A stretch of 64,000 nt of DNA from Mycobacterium sp. UM_CSW (lineage in GTDB: Bacteria > Actinomycetota > Actinomycetes > Mycobacteriales > Mycobacteriaceae). The position numbers were made by a program, and so were the translations under genes. Under the pieces are notes generated by a model. That model ran no database searches. It was not told the DNA's origin and was given only the letters and a program-made list of their open reading frames with translations. Where the stretch lies: positions 27,603 to 91,602 of the forward strand of contig NZ_AUWQ01000005.1 of the NCBI RefSeq assembly GCF_000455205.1, in the 5' to 3' direction. Of this stretch, positions 8,904 through 18,401 are shown piece by piece (the stretch's first letter is position 1; every line of letters begins with the position of its first letter).

Positions 8904-10280
8904 TCAGCTGGCCGGCCCGCGCCCGTCACCGGCCAGCCGGAGCAGCAGACGCGTGCCGCCCAACGGACTGGAGTGCAGGGATGCTGTCCCGCCGTGTAGT
9001 TCGGCCTGCTGGGCGACGAGGGCCAGTCCGAGACCCGACCCGGAACGGGAAGCGGTAGACCCGCGCGAGAAGCGTTCGAAGACCGCGGCGCGCTCGGACT
9101 CGGGCACCCCGGTGCCGTTGTCGTCGACGGCGATCTCCACACCCTCGCCGGAACTGGTTACGTAGAGCCGGATTTCGGTGGCGCTACCGTGTTTGACGGC
9201 GTTGGCGATCGCGTTGTCGATCACCAGCCGCAGCCCCGTGGGCAACCCCACCATCAGCACCGTGGGCGACGGCACCAGCGACACCTGCACGTCGGGGTAG
9301 ATCCGAAGGGCGTCGTGCGCGGCACGATCCAGAAGCTCCGTGATGTCGAACGGAACAAAGTCGTCGACCGTGGTCAGTTCGCCCTGCGCGAGCCGTTCCA
9401 GCGCCGTCAGCGTCGCTTCGATCCGACTCTGGGTGCGGATGACGTCACCGATCACCTCTTGGCGTTGTTCCCGCGGTATTTCCAACGTGGACAACACTTC
9501 CAGGTTGGTGCGCATGGCGGTCAGCGGGGTGCGCAGCTCGTGCGACGCGACGGCGGCAAAATCGCGGGCCGACTCCAGCGCCGCCTTCGTGCGCTGTTGC
9601 TCGTTGCCGATGCGAGCGAGCATGCCTTCGACGGCTTCGGCGATCTCCACGGCCTCGCGCACGCCCCGAACCTGGACTTCGTCCGGGCTGGATTGGGCGT
9701 TGATGGCGCGGGCCTGCTGCGCCAGCAACAGGAACGGATTGACCATGATCAACGAGATCACCCAGCCGACAAGGATCGTGCCGCCGATCACGCTGCCGCA
9801 GATGAGCAACACCCGCAGGTGCAGTTCGTTGATCCGGTGCTGCGCTTCGGCCAGCGGGGCGGCGAGCGCGATCGAGGCGGGGCCCGCGCTGAAGGTGCGG
9901 ACGCGGTACTGCACGCCGTTGATGGTGGTGTTGGCGTATCCATTCGGAAGCTTCGGCAAAACGATATTGCCCGGAACGGACACCGTGACATCCCCGATGC
10001 GCGCGGTGCGCACCAAGTTGCCGTCCGGCGTCGGCCGATCGGGATTGGCCAGCTGGCCGCTGTTGATCAGCGTGTTGATGTCTCCCAAACTGCTCACCGA
10101 GTCCAGCCGGCGGTCGAGCTGGCTGTATTGATCGTTGGTGACGCCGATCCACACCCACGCGCCCAGAAGGACGACCAGCGTGATCACCGACAGCGCGGCG
10201 ACGATGAGGATGGTGCGCAGCGAGAGCACCTTCATCGGCAACCGCAGACGATGAGGCGGAGGCCTATCGGTCGCCATCAC
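8904..10280 (-). CDS. PrrB-like sensor histidine kinase, without adjacent regulator
   Basis: 458 residues. One transmembrane helix (about residues 22-47), an external domain to about residue 150, a second helix, a HAMP segment, then a HisKA domain with ASHELRTPLTAMRTNLEVLS, an N-box (DNAIANAVKHG), a G1 box (DDNGTGVPE) and a G2 box (GSGLGLALV). From memory the whole catalytic half is very close to mycobacterial PrrB. No response regulator lies on either side: SulP is upstream and a VOC gene downstream. The start could be 10280, 10277 or a codon a little further in. Confidence 0.9.
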   Translation of the reverse strand: MMATDRPPPHRLRLPMKVLSLRTILIVAALSVITLVVLLGAWVWIGVTNDQYSQLDRRLDSVSSLGDINTLINSGQLANPDRPTPDGNLVRTARIGDVTVSVPGNIVLPKLPNGYANTTINGVQYRVRTFSAGPASIALAAPLAEAQHRINELHLRVLLICGSVIGGTILVGWVISLIMVNPFLLLAQQARAINAQSSPDEVQVRGVREAVEIAEAVEGMLARIGNEQQRTKAALESARDFAAVASHELRTPLTAMRTNLEVLSTLEIPREQRQEVIGDVIRTQSRIEATLTALERLAQGELTTVDDFVPFDITELLDRAAHDALRIYPDVQVSLVPSPTVLMVGLPTGLRLVIDNAIANAVKHGSATEIRLYVTSSGEGVEIAVDDNGTGVPESERAAVFERFSRGSTASRSGSGLGLALVAQQAELHGGTASLHSSPLGGTRLLLRLAGDGRGPAS

Positions 10281-10425
10281 TCACACCGTCCGCGGCAGCG
10301 GCCGAACTTCTCGTGACATCTTGCCTTCCGTCTTGGCCCTGGCTTGACCAACGAGCTCAGGATATAGGCGCGATGTTTGAGGTTAGCGGTTCACACGCGC
10401 GGCGCTACGAGCGCCGCCGCAGCGG

Positions 10426-12021
10426 TCAGCTCCCTTCGGCCGATCCCGTCTTCGGATGGACCAGGGTCAGCTGGGCACCGCCGCGCTCGACGTTAGCGGC
10501 CTCACCGTCGGACGGACCGGACCCGTCCGGCTCACTCATGCCATGGATACGCACCGTGCCGCCGGTATGCCGATGGTGGCGCAGCCAGTCGCTAATCGCC
10601 TGGTGCGCGGCGTGATCGAGGTAGTTGGCCGCGACGTTGACGGTCACCTTCGCGCCCGCCGGGACGGACGCCAGCACCCGGGTCAGCCGGGGCAGGGCGA
10701 GAAAGGTGCATGCGCCTCCGACGTCGATCGTCCATTCGTCACCCACGCGCGCGGCCTCGACCCTGGCCCGTATCACCCGCCAGCCGGTCAGCGCCACCGC
10801 GACCGCAAGGCCGATCATGACGCCGTGCAGCAGATTGAGGAAGACCACCGCGAGCGCGGTGACGATATACACGGCGAGATCTCCGGTGCGGCGCGCGGTC
10901 TCGATATGGGCCGGCTTGAGTAGCTGAATTCCAATGACGATCAGCAGGCCGGCTAGCGCCGCGCTTGGAATCTGCTCGACCAGTTCCGCGAACGGGAGAG
11001 TGAACAGCAGGATCCAGACGCCGTGCATGACCGTCGAGGCACGGGATTTTGCGCCCGCGTTGACATTAGCCGCGCTGCGCACAATGACACCGCTGATCGG
11101 CAGGCCACCGATCACGCCCGACACCATGTTCGCGGCGCCCTGTCCGATCAGCTCGCGATCGAAGTCGGTCCGCGTTCCGTTGTGCATTCTGTCGATCGAC
11201 ACTGCGGTCAGCAGGCTCTGAACGCTGGTGACAAGCGCGACCGTCAGTACACCCACCGCGACGGCGCCCCAACCGCCGTCGGGCAGTTCCGGCAGCTGCA
11301 GCGCGTCCAAAACGGATCCCTCGAGCTCGATCCGCGGCACGTCGAACGGAAAGACCAGTGAAATAACCGTGACGGTGACGATGGCGACGAGCGCGCCGGG
11401 TATGCGGGCGACTTTGGCGGGCGCCCACCGCCATCCGATCAGAATCAAAACCACCAGCACGCCCAGGATCACGCCGGGTCGGTGCGCGCCGAGCACCTGG
11501 TCCGGTAGGCCGATAACGTTTTGCCAGGCAGTACTTTTCGATTTGCCGCCCAACAACACATGAACCTGTTGAAGCGCGATGGTGATTCCGATTCCCGCCA
11601 GCATCGCGTGCACGACGACCGGTGAAATCGCCAGCGCTGACCGCGCGACGCGGCTCATGCCCATCAAAACCTGCAGGACACCGGCGGCGACCGTGATCAA
11701 ACATGTCACCCCCCAACCGAAGTGGGACACCAGGTCGGCGACGATGACAGTGAGCCCGGCCGCGGGACCACTCACCTGTAGTGGCGATCCTCCGATCAAC
11801 CCGGCGACGATCCCACCGACGATCGCGGCGATCAGGCCTGCGAGCACTGGAGCGTTGGATGCGATGGCGATCCCGAGCGACAAGGGCAGAGCCACCAGGA
11901 ACACAACCAGCGACGCCGGTAGATCGCTGCGAATCACGGAGCGCAGCCGGTCGTTTCGTTCGCGTCGTGAAGCTTGGTCGCGGCCGGCGCCTCGCTCCGG
12001 TAATTCTTCGACTTGCTGCAT
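10426..12021 (-). CDS. SulP-family anion transporter
   Basis: 531 residues with about ten or more hydrophobic helices. SulP hallmarks are LVALPLSLGIAIASNAPVLA, GLIGGSPLQVSGPAAGLTVI and GLPISGVIVRSAANVNAGAK. The C-terminus carries a STAS-like domain (about residues 425-495, including VNVAANYLDHAAHQAISDWL) and a disordered tail. SulP proteins move sulfate, bicarbonate or other anions; this subgroup is often tied to bicarbonate, but no carbonic anhydrase is fused or adjacent. The ATG at 12021 is chosen because the upstream in-frame part is poly-Arg and looks non-coding. Confidence 0.88.
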   Translation of the reverse strand: MQQVEELPERGAGRDQASRRERNDRLRSVIRSDLPASLVVFLVALPLSLGIAIASNAPVLAGLIAAIVGGIVAGLIGGSPLQVSGPAAGLTVIVADLVSHFGWGVTCLITVAAGVLQVLMGMSRVARSALAISPVVVHAMLAGIGITIALQQVHVLLGGKSKSTAWQNVIGLPDQVLGAHRPGVILGVLVVLILIGWRWAPAKVARIPGALVAIVTVTVISLVFPFDVPRIELEGSVLDALQLPELPDGGWGAVAVGVLTVALVTSVQSLLTAVSIDRMHNGTRTDFDRELIGQGAANMVSGVIGGLPISGVIVRSAANVNAGAKSRASTVMHGVWILLFTLPFAELVEQIPSAALAGLLIVIGIQLLKPAHIETARRTGDLAVYIVTALAVVFLNLLHGVMIGLAVAVALTGWRVIRARVEAARVGDEWTIDVGGACTFLALPRLTRVLASVPAGAKVTVNVAANYLDHAAHQAISDWLRHHRHTGGTVRIHGMSEPDGSGPSDGEAANVERGGAQLTLVHPKTGSAEGS

Positions 12022-12302
12022 TGCTCGCCTTCTCGTTGGTTGTTGCCTTGTGCGTCGCAATATTCGGCGCCGACGCCTGCGTAACACGTTGGGGCCTAGC
12101 GGTTTACCCGACTAGCGGTGTCGTCATTCGGATGCGAAGTCCTGCCCCCTGCCGTGAAAGGTAATTGGGGTGTTGGGAGCCGGGCAACCCGACGGGCCCG
12201 GCGCTTATCGAATGCAAATGTTCCCGCGGGCCCATTTCGTCGCCGGCGAATGCCCGCTGGCGCGCGATGTGAACTTCGCAACACAGATATGGCCACAGCA
12301 TT
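12022..12302. other. Intergenic region between SulP and TetR genes
   Basis: These 281 bases hold the divergent promoters of the SulP gene and the TetR/acyl-CoA dehydrogenase unit. Apart from the TetR-type palindrome at its right edge, no RNA element, riboswitch or small gene was recognised. Confidence 0.5.
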
Positions 12303-12324
12303 GGTGAGTGAGTACTCTCTCACC
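12303..12324. promoter_or_regulatory. TetR-type operator palindrome
   Basis: A 22-base inverted repeat: left arm GGTGAGTGAGT and right arm ACTCTCTCACC, with a single mismatched pair and AGTACT at the centre. It ends one base before the ATG of the TetR gene, so binding would block its own transcription and that of the acyl-CoA dehydrogenase. It also argues for the start at 12326 rather than the GTG at 12308, which lies inside the repeat. Confidence 0.7.
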
Positions 12325-12325
12325 T

Positions 12326-12943
12326 ATGCAACCTTCGGGGCGTGACCGACTGCTGGGCGAAGCGCTGCGGCTTTTCGCCGACAAGGGTTACGCCGCCACG
12401 TCGGTGGCCGATATCCAGCGGGCGTCCGGCCTGGCGCCGGGGTCGGGCGCGCTCTATAAGCACTTCGGCTCCAAGCGAGAGCTGCTGGAGGCCGCCGTCG
12501 CGCACCGGATCGACAGCATCGTGGCCGCCCGGGAGCAGTACGACGCCGGAGAGCCCGGCAGCGTCGAGCAGGCGGTGCGAACGGCGGGCCAGTTGATCTG
12601 GGGCAACCTCAAGGAGAGCGAGGACTTGCTCAAGGTCATGCTGCGCGAACCCGACGAGCTCGGCGATCTCGGCGAGAAGACCTGGCAGGTCATCACCGAC
12701 AACGCCTACCAGCGGTTCGCCGACGAACTGGCCGCGTTGAATCGATCGGGCCGCAACGAGATACCCGATCCCGCGGCGACCGCGGCCGTGGCGATCGGGT
12801 CGTTGTCCTACGCCGCGACGTTGCAGTCGCTGACCGGGCGCCTGCCCGGCAATATCGCCGAGGACCGCTACATCGAGGCGTGGGTGAACCAGACGCTCAG
12901 CGTCCTCAAGCAATATCGCAAGCCGGAAAAGCCGGAAAGCTGA
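12326..12943 (+). CDS. TetR-family transcriptional regulator
   Basis: 205 residues. The N-terminal helix-turn-helix is classical (LFADKGYAATSVADIQRAS, then ALYKHFGSKRELLEAAV), followed by a helical ligand-binding domain. The palindrome at 12303-12324 directly precedes it, implying autoregulation. The acyl-CoA dehydrogenase starts 31 bases downstream on the same strand, so this regulator most likely controls that gene in response to an acyl-CoA or fatty acid. The ligand is not visible from the sequence. Confidence 0.92.
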   Translation: MQPSGRDRLLGEALRLFADKGYAATSVADIQRASGLAPGSGALYKHFGSKRELLEAAVAHRIDSIVAAREQYDAGEPGSVEQAVRTAGQLIWGNLKESEDLLKVMLREPDELGDLGEKTWQVITDNAYQRFADELAALNRSGRNEIPDPAATAAVAIGSLSYAATLQSLTGRLPGNIAEDRYIEAWVNQTLSVLKQYRKPEKPES

Positions 12944-12973
12944 AATCCACCAACCTATTTCAGGAGCCAACCC

Positions 12974-14185
12974 GTGACATTCTCACTGCAATTGAGCGAC
13001 GACGTGATCGAGGTGCGCGATTGGGTGCACAAATTTGCGGCCGAAGTGATCCGCCCCGCCGCATCGGAATGGGACGAGCGGGAGGAAACCCCGTGGCCCG
13101 TAATCCAGGAGGCCGCGAAGGTCGGTCTGTACTCCCCCGATTTCTTCGCCCAGCAGGCGGCCGAGCCGAGCGGGTTGGGATTTCTGACCACGTTCGAGGA
13201 GATGTTTTGGGGTGACGCCGGCATCGCGCTGTCCATCCTGGGCACCGGTCTGGCCGCGGCGGCGTTGGCGGGCAACGGAACCCCGGAACAGCTGGGCCGC
13301 TGGCTTCCCGAGATGTTCGGTACGCCCGGCGAACCCAAACTCGGCGCGTTCTGCTCCTCGGAGCCCGACGCGGGCTCGGACGTCGGCGCCATCCGCACCC
13401 GCGCACGCTACGACGAGGCGGCCGGCGAATGGGTGCTCAACGGCACCAAGACGTGGGCGACCAACGGCGGCATCGCCAATGTTCACATCGTGGTGGCCTC
13501 CGTCTATCCCGAGCTCGGCACCCGCGGCCAGGCCACGTTCGTCATCCCGCCGGACACCCACGGCCTGTCGCAGGGGCAGAAATTCAAAAAACACGGGATC
13601 CGCGCCTCGCATACCGCCGAAGTAGTGCTGGACAACGTCCGGCTGCCCGAGGACGCGATTCTGGGCGGACGGGAGAAGTTCGAGGAGCGCATCGCCCGAG
13701 TCAAGTCCGGCGCCTCGTCGCGCGGGCAGGCCGCGATGAAGACCTTCGAGCGCACCAGGCCCACGGTCGGCGCGATGGCCGTCGGGGTGGCCCGGGCCGC
13801 CTATGAATACGCCCTCGAATATGCTTGCCAGCGCGAGCAATTCGGCCGCAAGATCGGCGAATTCCAGGCGATCGCGTTCAAGCTGGCAGACATGAAGAGC
13901 CGCATCGACGCGGCGCGGATGCTGGTGTGGCGGGCCGGCTGGATGGCCCGCAACAACCAGAGCTTCGACTCGGCGGAGGGCTCGATGGCCAAGCTGGTGG
14001 CCAGCGAGACCGCGGTCTACGTCACCGACGAGGCCATCCAGATTCTGGGCGGCAACGGCTACACCCGCGACTACCCGGTGGAGCGAATGCACCGCGACGC
14101 GAAGATCTTCACCATCTTCGAGGGAACGAGCGAGATTCAGCGCCTGGTCATTTCGCGAGCGGTGACCGGCTTGCAGATTCGTTAA
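12974..14185 (+). CDS. Acyl-CoA dehydrogenase (FadE family)
   Basis: 403 residues with a GTG start preceded by AGGAG at good spacing. Family motifs are [20 protein letters not shown], a middle-domain [26 protein letters not shown] and [19 protein letters not shown], ending in [17 protein letters not shown] with the catalytic-type Glu. It is an FAD enzyme that introduces the alpha-beta double bond in an acyl-CoA. It is cotranscribed with the TetR regulator and ends 10 bases from the convergent LLM gene. Which of the many FadE subgroups it belongs to was not determined. Confidence 0.93.
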   Translation: MTFSLQLSDDVIEVRDWVHKFAAEVIRPAASEWDEREETPWPVIQEAAKVGLYSPDFFAQQAAEPSGLGFLTTFEEMFWGDAGIALSILGTGLAAAALAGNGTPEQLGRWLPEMFGTPGEPKLGAFCSSEPDAGSDVGAIRTRARYDEAAGEWVLNGTKTWATNGGIANVHIVVASVYPELGTRGQATFVIPPDTHGLSQGQKFKKHGIRASHTAEVVLDNVRLPEDAILGGREKFEERIARVKSGASSRGQAAMKTFERTRPTVGAMAVGVARAAYEYALEYACQREQFGRKIGEFQAIAFKLADMKSRIDAARMLVWRAGWMARNNQSFDSAEGSMAKLVASETAVYVTDEAIQILGGNGYTRDYPVERMHRDAKIFTIFEGTSEIQRLVISRAVTGLQIR

Positions 14186-14195
14186 GCCGGCCACC

Positions 14196-15317
14196 TCATC
14201 GCCGGGCCCACTCCTCAGCGAGCAGCCGATAGGACCGAACCCGGTCCTGGTGATCGTGAGTGATCGTCGTGATGATCAGCTCGTCTGCCTCGGTCGCATC
14301 GCGTAATCGCTCGAGCTGATCGGCGACCTGCACCGCGGAGCCGACGAACTGGGTCTCGACGCGGTCCGCGACTAGTTCACGGTCGGCCGCGGTCCAGGTG
14401 TGCCGGCGCGCTTCGTCGGGGGTGGGAAACGGGATCGCGCCCTCGCCGGTGCGAATGCTGCGCACCCAGGGCCCGTAACCCGCGGCGAGGTTGCGTGCGG
14501 TGGCCTCGTCGTCGGCGACGACGACGTCGGCCGACACCGAGACGTACGGCCGGTCGAGCTCGGGCGAGGGCCTGAAATCAGCCCGATAGGCATCGGTGGC
14601 CTCCAGGACCGCCGCCGGCGCTACGTGGTAGTTGGCGGCGAACCGCAGGCCCCGGTCGCCGGCGACCGCCGCGCTCTCCCCGCCGCTGCTGCCGAGGATC
14701 CAGATCTGCAGGTCGGCGCCTTCCCCCGGCACGACATGCGCCTCTTCGCCCTCGGCGGATCGATAGGCACCGGCGATCAGGGCGAGAATGTCGTCCACCT
14801 GCTCGGTGTAATTCTGCGGTTCGGCACCCGGCTGCGACAGCAAAGCATTGTGCAACGCGAGGCGCGGCGAGCTCAGTAGCGGCGTCGGATCGAATCTGGC
14901 AGGGATGCGCAATCCATTCGATGCGTGCCCATTGACCACCGGCCGCGGCGCCGGGGCGACCCGTGCCGGCACCCGCGGCTTGCCACCGGAACGCCCCAGG
15001 CCCAAATCGAATCGGCCCGGATGCGCCGCATCCAGCAAGCCGAATTCCTCCACTGCGGACAAGGCGGTGCGATGCCCCATCTGGACCGCGCCCGAACCGA
15101 GCCGGATCGTCGACGTGTGCGCGGCGGTCAGGGCGAGCAGCACCGCGGGAGAGGTGCCCGCGACGCCGGGGTTGAGGTGGTGTTCGGCGAACCAGTAGCG
15201 CGCGTAGCCCATGCCTTCGGCGTGCCGCGCGAGGTCGATGCTGTTGCGCAGGGCCTGCGCGGCGGTCGAGCCTGACGAGATCGGAACGAGGTCGAGGACC
15301 GTTAGTGGGGTAGTCAT
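14196..15317 (-). CDS. LLM-class flavin-dependent oxidoreductase
   Basis: 373 residues with the bacterial luciferase-like barrel (MTTPLTVLDLVPISSG, GYARYWFAEHHLNPGVAGTS, GRFDLGLGRSGGKPR). The WFAEHH motif and the pattern of strands are those of the group annotated as alkanal monooxygenase-like. It follows the 464-residue monooxygenase gene by five bases, so it is the last gene of a three-gene run. It probably uses FMN or F420; the substrate is unknown, though the neighbourhood points to organosulfur metabolism. Confidence 0.85.
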   Translation of the reverse strand: MTTPLTVLDLVPISSGSTAAQALRNSIDLARHAEGMGYARYWFAEHHLNPGVAGTSPAVLLALTAAHTSTIRLGSGAVQMGHRTALSAVEEFGLLDAAHPGRFDLGLGRSGGKPRVPARVAPAPRPVVNGHASNGLRIPARFDPTPLLSSPRLALHNALLSQPGAEPQNYTEQVDDILALIAGAYRSAEGEEAHVVPGEGADLQIWILGSSGGESAAVAGDRGLRFAANYHVAPAAVLEATDAYRADFRPSPELDRPYVSVSADVVVADDEATARNLAAGYGPWVRSIRTGEGAIPFPTPDEARRHTWTAADRELVADRVETQFVGSAVQVADQLERLRDATEADELIITTITHDHQDRVRSYRLLAEEWARR

Positions 15318-15322
15318 GAGCC

Positions 15323-16717
15323 CTACGAAGCCACCCCCCTGGAGGCGTCCGGGTCGGCCGATCGCCCGGGCACCGGCAGCGGCGGCAAGCCGAGGTGCTC
15401 GCGCAGGGTGGTGCCCGCGTAGTCGGCGCGGAACACGCCGCGTTCCTGCAGCAGCGGCACGACCTGATCGACGAAGGGATCGAGCCCCCCGGGCGTGATA
15501 TGCGGGACCAGGATGAACCCGTCGCTGGCGTCGGCCTGCACGAAGTCGTTGATGGTAGCGGCGACGGTCTGCGGTGACCCGATGAAGGACTGGCGCCCGG
15601 TCACCTCGACGATCAATTCGCGACTGGTCAGCTTTTCCGCCTCGGCTTTAGCCCGCCAGTCATTGGCGATCGCGATCGGGTCCCGAAACATGCGGACGCT
15701 GGCCCTCCCGCGCGAAACGGTGTTTTCCCCCACGATGGGGTCGATGGCGGGCAACGGGCCGTCCGGATCGTGGTCCGACAGGTCTCGGTTCCAGAGCTGT
15801 TCGAGGAATTTGATCGCCGTCTGAGGGGAAACCTGCGCCAGCCGCACCTCGTGGGCGATGTCGGCGGCCTCGGCGTCGGTGTCACCGATGACGAACGTTG
15901 CGGCGGGCAGGATGAGCAACTCGTCGCGACGTCGCCCGTATCGGGCGAGGCGTCCCTTGACGTCGGCGTAGAACGCTTGCCCGGCTCCTAGCGTGCTGTG
16001 TCGGGAGAAGATCGCGTCGGCGGCCGAAGCGGCGAACTCGCGACCCTCGTCGGAATCGCCGGCCTGGAAGATCACCGGCCGGCCTTGCGGGCTTCTCGGG
16101 ACGTTGAATCGACCGTGGATGTCGAAATGTGCGTCTCGGTGGGCGAATGCGCCCGCGTGTGGGTCGGACAGAAAGACGCCGGTTTTCTTGTCCGCCACGA
16201 TTTCGTCGCCGCGCCACGAGTCGAAGAGCTCCAGCGTCGTCTGCAGGAACGTCTTTGCCCGCTCGTAGCGCTGATCCTCGGCCAGGAATCCGCCCCGGCG
16301 GAAGTTCTCGCCGGTAAACGCATCCCAGGAGGTGACGACATTCCACGCGGCGCGCCCGCCGGAGAGATGGTCCAGCGAGGCGAACTGCCGGGCCACTTCG
16401 TAGGGCTCGTTGAAGGTGGAGTTGATCGTGCCGGTCAGTCCAAGGCGGTCGGTCACCGCCGCGAGCGCGGCCAACACGGTGAAGGTGTCGGGACGGCCCA
16501 CCACGTCCAGGTCGTAGATCTGTCCGTTCTGTTCGCGCAACCGCAGGCCTTCGGCCAGGAACAGGAAATCGAACTTGCCTCGCTCGGCCGCCTGAGCAAA
16601 CCGCGCGAACGAGCTGAATTCGATGTGGCTTCCCGCCGCCGGGTCACTCCACACCGTCGTGTTGTTGACGCCGGGAAAGTGGGCCGCCAAGTGAATCTGT
16701 TTTGCCGGAGCGCTCAT
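15323..16717 (-). CDS. FMN-dependent monooxygenase of the NtaA/SnaA/DszA group
   Basis: 464 residues. Features of the large LLM monooxygenases are HLAAHFPGVNNTTVWSDP at the start, KFDFLFLAEGLRLRE, LSGGRAAWNVVTSWDAFTGE and FQAGDSDEGREFAA. Enzymes of this group use reduced FMN supplied by a separate reductase to oxidise sulfones, nitrilotriacetate or similar substrates. It lies between two other LLM genes, with the ssuD-like gene upstream, so a role in releasing sulfur from organic compounds is plausible but inferred. Confidence 0.88.
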   Translation of the reverse strand: MSAPAKQIHLAAHFPGVNNTTVWSDPAAGSHIEFSSFARFAQAAERGKFDFLFLAEGLRLREQNGQIYDLDVVGRPDTFTVLAALAAVTDRLGLTGTINSTFNEPYEVARQFASLDHLSGGRAAWNVVTSWDAFTGENFRRGGFLAEDQRYERAKTFLQTTLELFDSWRGDEIVADKKTGVFLSDPHAGAFAHRDAHFDIHGRFNVPRSPQGRPVIFQAGDSDEGREFAASAADAIFSRHSTLGAGQAFYADVKGRLARYGRRRDELLILPAATFVIGDTDAEAADIAHEVRLAQVSPQTAIKFLEQLWNRDLSDHDPDGPLPAIDPIVGENTVSRGRASVRMFRDPIAIANDWRAKAEAEKLTSRELIVEVTGRQSFIGSPQTVAATINDFVQADASDGFILVPHITPGGLDPFVDQVVPLLQERGVFRADYAGTTLREHLGLPPLPVPGRSADPDASRGVAS

Positions 16718-16744
16718 CGGGAGATCCTCAATATCGGGCTTGTT

Positions 16745-17950
16745 TCAGGCGACCGCGTAGCGGTTGGTGGGACGGCGCAATCCGAGCAGTCCGCGAAGCG
16801 TGTCCGCCTCGTAGGCGGCACGGAACAGCCGGCGACGGCGCAATTCGGGCACCAGGCCCTGGGTGATCTGCACGAGGTCGTGGGGCAAAGCGGCCGGCCG
16901 TAACCGGAATCCCGACAGCCCTGCGGCATGCCACTCCTGCAGCACGTCGGCCAGCTGTTTCGGGGTCCCGACGAAAACGTGTGCGTCGCTGCGGTATTCG
17001 GCTCCGGTCAGTTCATCAAGTCGGCGTCGCCTGGCCTGAGCGGCCTGCGGGGTGCGATCGAGGAACACCACCACGTCACCGAATATGTGCAGCGCGTCGC
17101 CGCTCGGGCCCGCGGCGCTTCGCAACGCCCTGATCTCGCCGACGATATCGCTCGCCTGCGCGGCGTCGCGCGGTGTGACGAACCCGACGTCCGCGCTGCC
17201 CGCGATCAACTGGTACGACACACGGTTGTGTCCCAGTGCGGCGACGATCGGCTGCCCCTGCGGCGGGCGCGGGGTGATCGACGGTCCCTTGACGGAGAAC
17301 CACCGGCCTTCGAAGTCGATGTAGTGCAGCTTCTGACGGTCGATGAACCGTCCGGTCGCGACGTCACGGATCTCGGCGTCGTCCTCCCAGCTGTCCCACA
17401 GGCGACGCAGCACCTCGACGTAATCCGCGGCCTCGGCGAAATGCTCGCGGATCTGCTCCTGAACGGCGGGATCATCGATCACGTCGAGGGACAGGCGAGG
17501 CAGCGTGCGGCGCCCGAAGTGCGCCGCCGCGTCGTTGCGAGCGGAGATCTGGACCCGGACCCCAGCCCGGCCGGTGCTCACGTAGTCGAGCGTGGCGATC
17601 GACTTCGACACATGGAATGGTTCGGTGTGAGTGATCGTCGCCGTCGGCACGAACCCAATGCCTTTGCTGCGCGGGGCGATTCGGGCGGCGACGAGGACCG
17701 CGTCCAAGCGACCGCTGACGCGGTCGACGCGATTGTCAGGCTCGAAGGGATCGTCCGACTGGACGGTCATCGCGTCCTCGATAGTGACGAAGTCCAGCGA
17801 TCCGCTCTCGGCTTCGGCGACCAGGTCGGCCCAGTAGGCGGGGTCAAACAGTTCGTGCGGTCGCGCTTCGGCCTCCCGCCATGCGGCCGGATGCCAGCCG
17901 GCACCATCCAACGCCACCGCCAGGTGCACGAGGCTCGACGAATCGGGCAT
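16745..17950 (-). CDS. LLM-class flavin-dependent monooxygenase
   Basis: 401 residues from the ATG at 17950, which is preceded by AGGAAGG at good spacing; the longer reading to 18043 begins with a basic, non-conserved stretch. The barrel motifs include SLDFVTIEDAMTV, YVSTGRAGVRVQISARNDAAAHFG and PIVAALGHNRVSYQL. It is the first gene of the run 16745-15323-14196. The ssuD-like gene lies 451 bases upstream on the same strand. FMN dependence is assumed from the family; the substrate is unknown. Confidence 0.85.
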   Translation of the reverse strand: MPDSSSLVHLAVALDGAGWHPAAWREAEARPHELFDPAYWADLVAEAESGSLDFVTIEDAMTVQSDDPFEPDNRVDRVSGRLDAVLVAARIAPRSKGIGFVPTATITHTEPFHVSKSIATLDYVSTGRAGVRVQISARNDAAAHFGRRTLPRLSLDVIDDPAVQEQIREHFAEAADYVEVLRRLWDSWEDDAEIRDVATGRFIDRQKLHYIDFEGRWFSVKGPSITPRPPQGQPIVAALGHNRVSYQLIAGSADVGFVTPRDAAQASDIVGEIRALRSAAGPSGDALHIFGDVVVFLDRTPQAAQARRRRLDELTGAEYRSDAHVFVGTPKQLADVLQEWHAAGLSGFRLRPAALPHDLVQITQGLVPELRRRRLFRAAYEADTLRGLLGLRRPTNRYAVA

Positions 17951-18401
17951 CACCAGACCAGCCTTCCTAACGAATACAACCACTGTGCCGCGGTGCGCCC
18001 GGAGACGCGGACCGCGACGGCGGTTTTGGCCGGGCCCAGCCACCGAGGGGAATAACTACTCGATGATCAGGTTGGCGTCGCACGGCGGGCGGCGCCGTCA
18101 CCCCCGTTGAGCAGGAAAACATGCCGGCGTCGGGGTGGCCGGTTTGCCGGCCGGGGGTTCACCTCTCGCGCACCGCTCGCCCGCCGTGACTTCGCTTGTT
18201 GCGCTTGTGATCCCATCAGTTTGCTTTCCGCGCCCATCGGCGGTTCGGACGCCCAGCGGCAGCGGCCGGAAGCGCGCTGACGGCCCCAGCGCGGCGCGTG
18301 CTTAGGCGGCAAATACGCGCTCTCGCGCTGCATGGCCGGGGCGCTGGCGCTCTTGGAATCACACGGATTACAACCCCGTCACGACGCCCAGCAGGGATCC
18401 G
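17951..18401. other. 451-base gap between ssuD-like and LLM genes
   Basis: No convincing gene was found here. The readings that stay open are very rich in Arg and Pro and lack a conserved start. The visible elements are a ribosome binding site for the gene at 17950 and a GC-rich hairpin at 18137-18152 (GGCCGG, loop TTTG, CCGGCC) without a T-run. The gap was checked for a cysteine-rich leader peptide of the sulfur-attenuation type; none was seen. Confidence 0.5.
18137..18152. other. GC-rich hairpin downstream of ssuD-like gene
   Basis: A six-base-pair stem GGCCGG/CCGGCC closes a TTTG loop. It lies about 250 bases beyond the end of the ssuD-like gene. It could weaken readthrough into the following LLM operon, but there is no T-rich tail, so calling it a terminator would be a guess. 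Confidence 0.3.

Noticed and set aside
18067-18333. Possible small gene in the gap after ssuD
   Set aside because: Arg/Pro-rich, no ribosome binding site, no recognisable pattern. Also examined as a cysteine-rich leader peptide and found not to fit.
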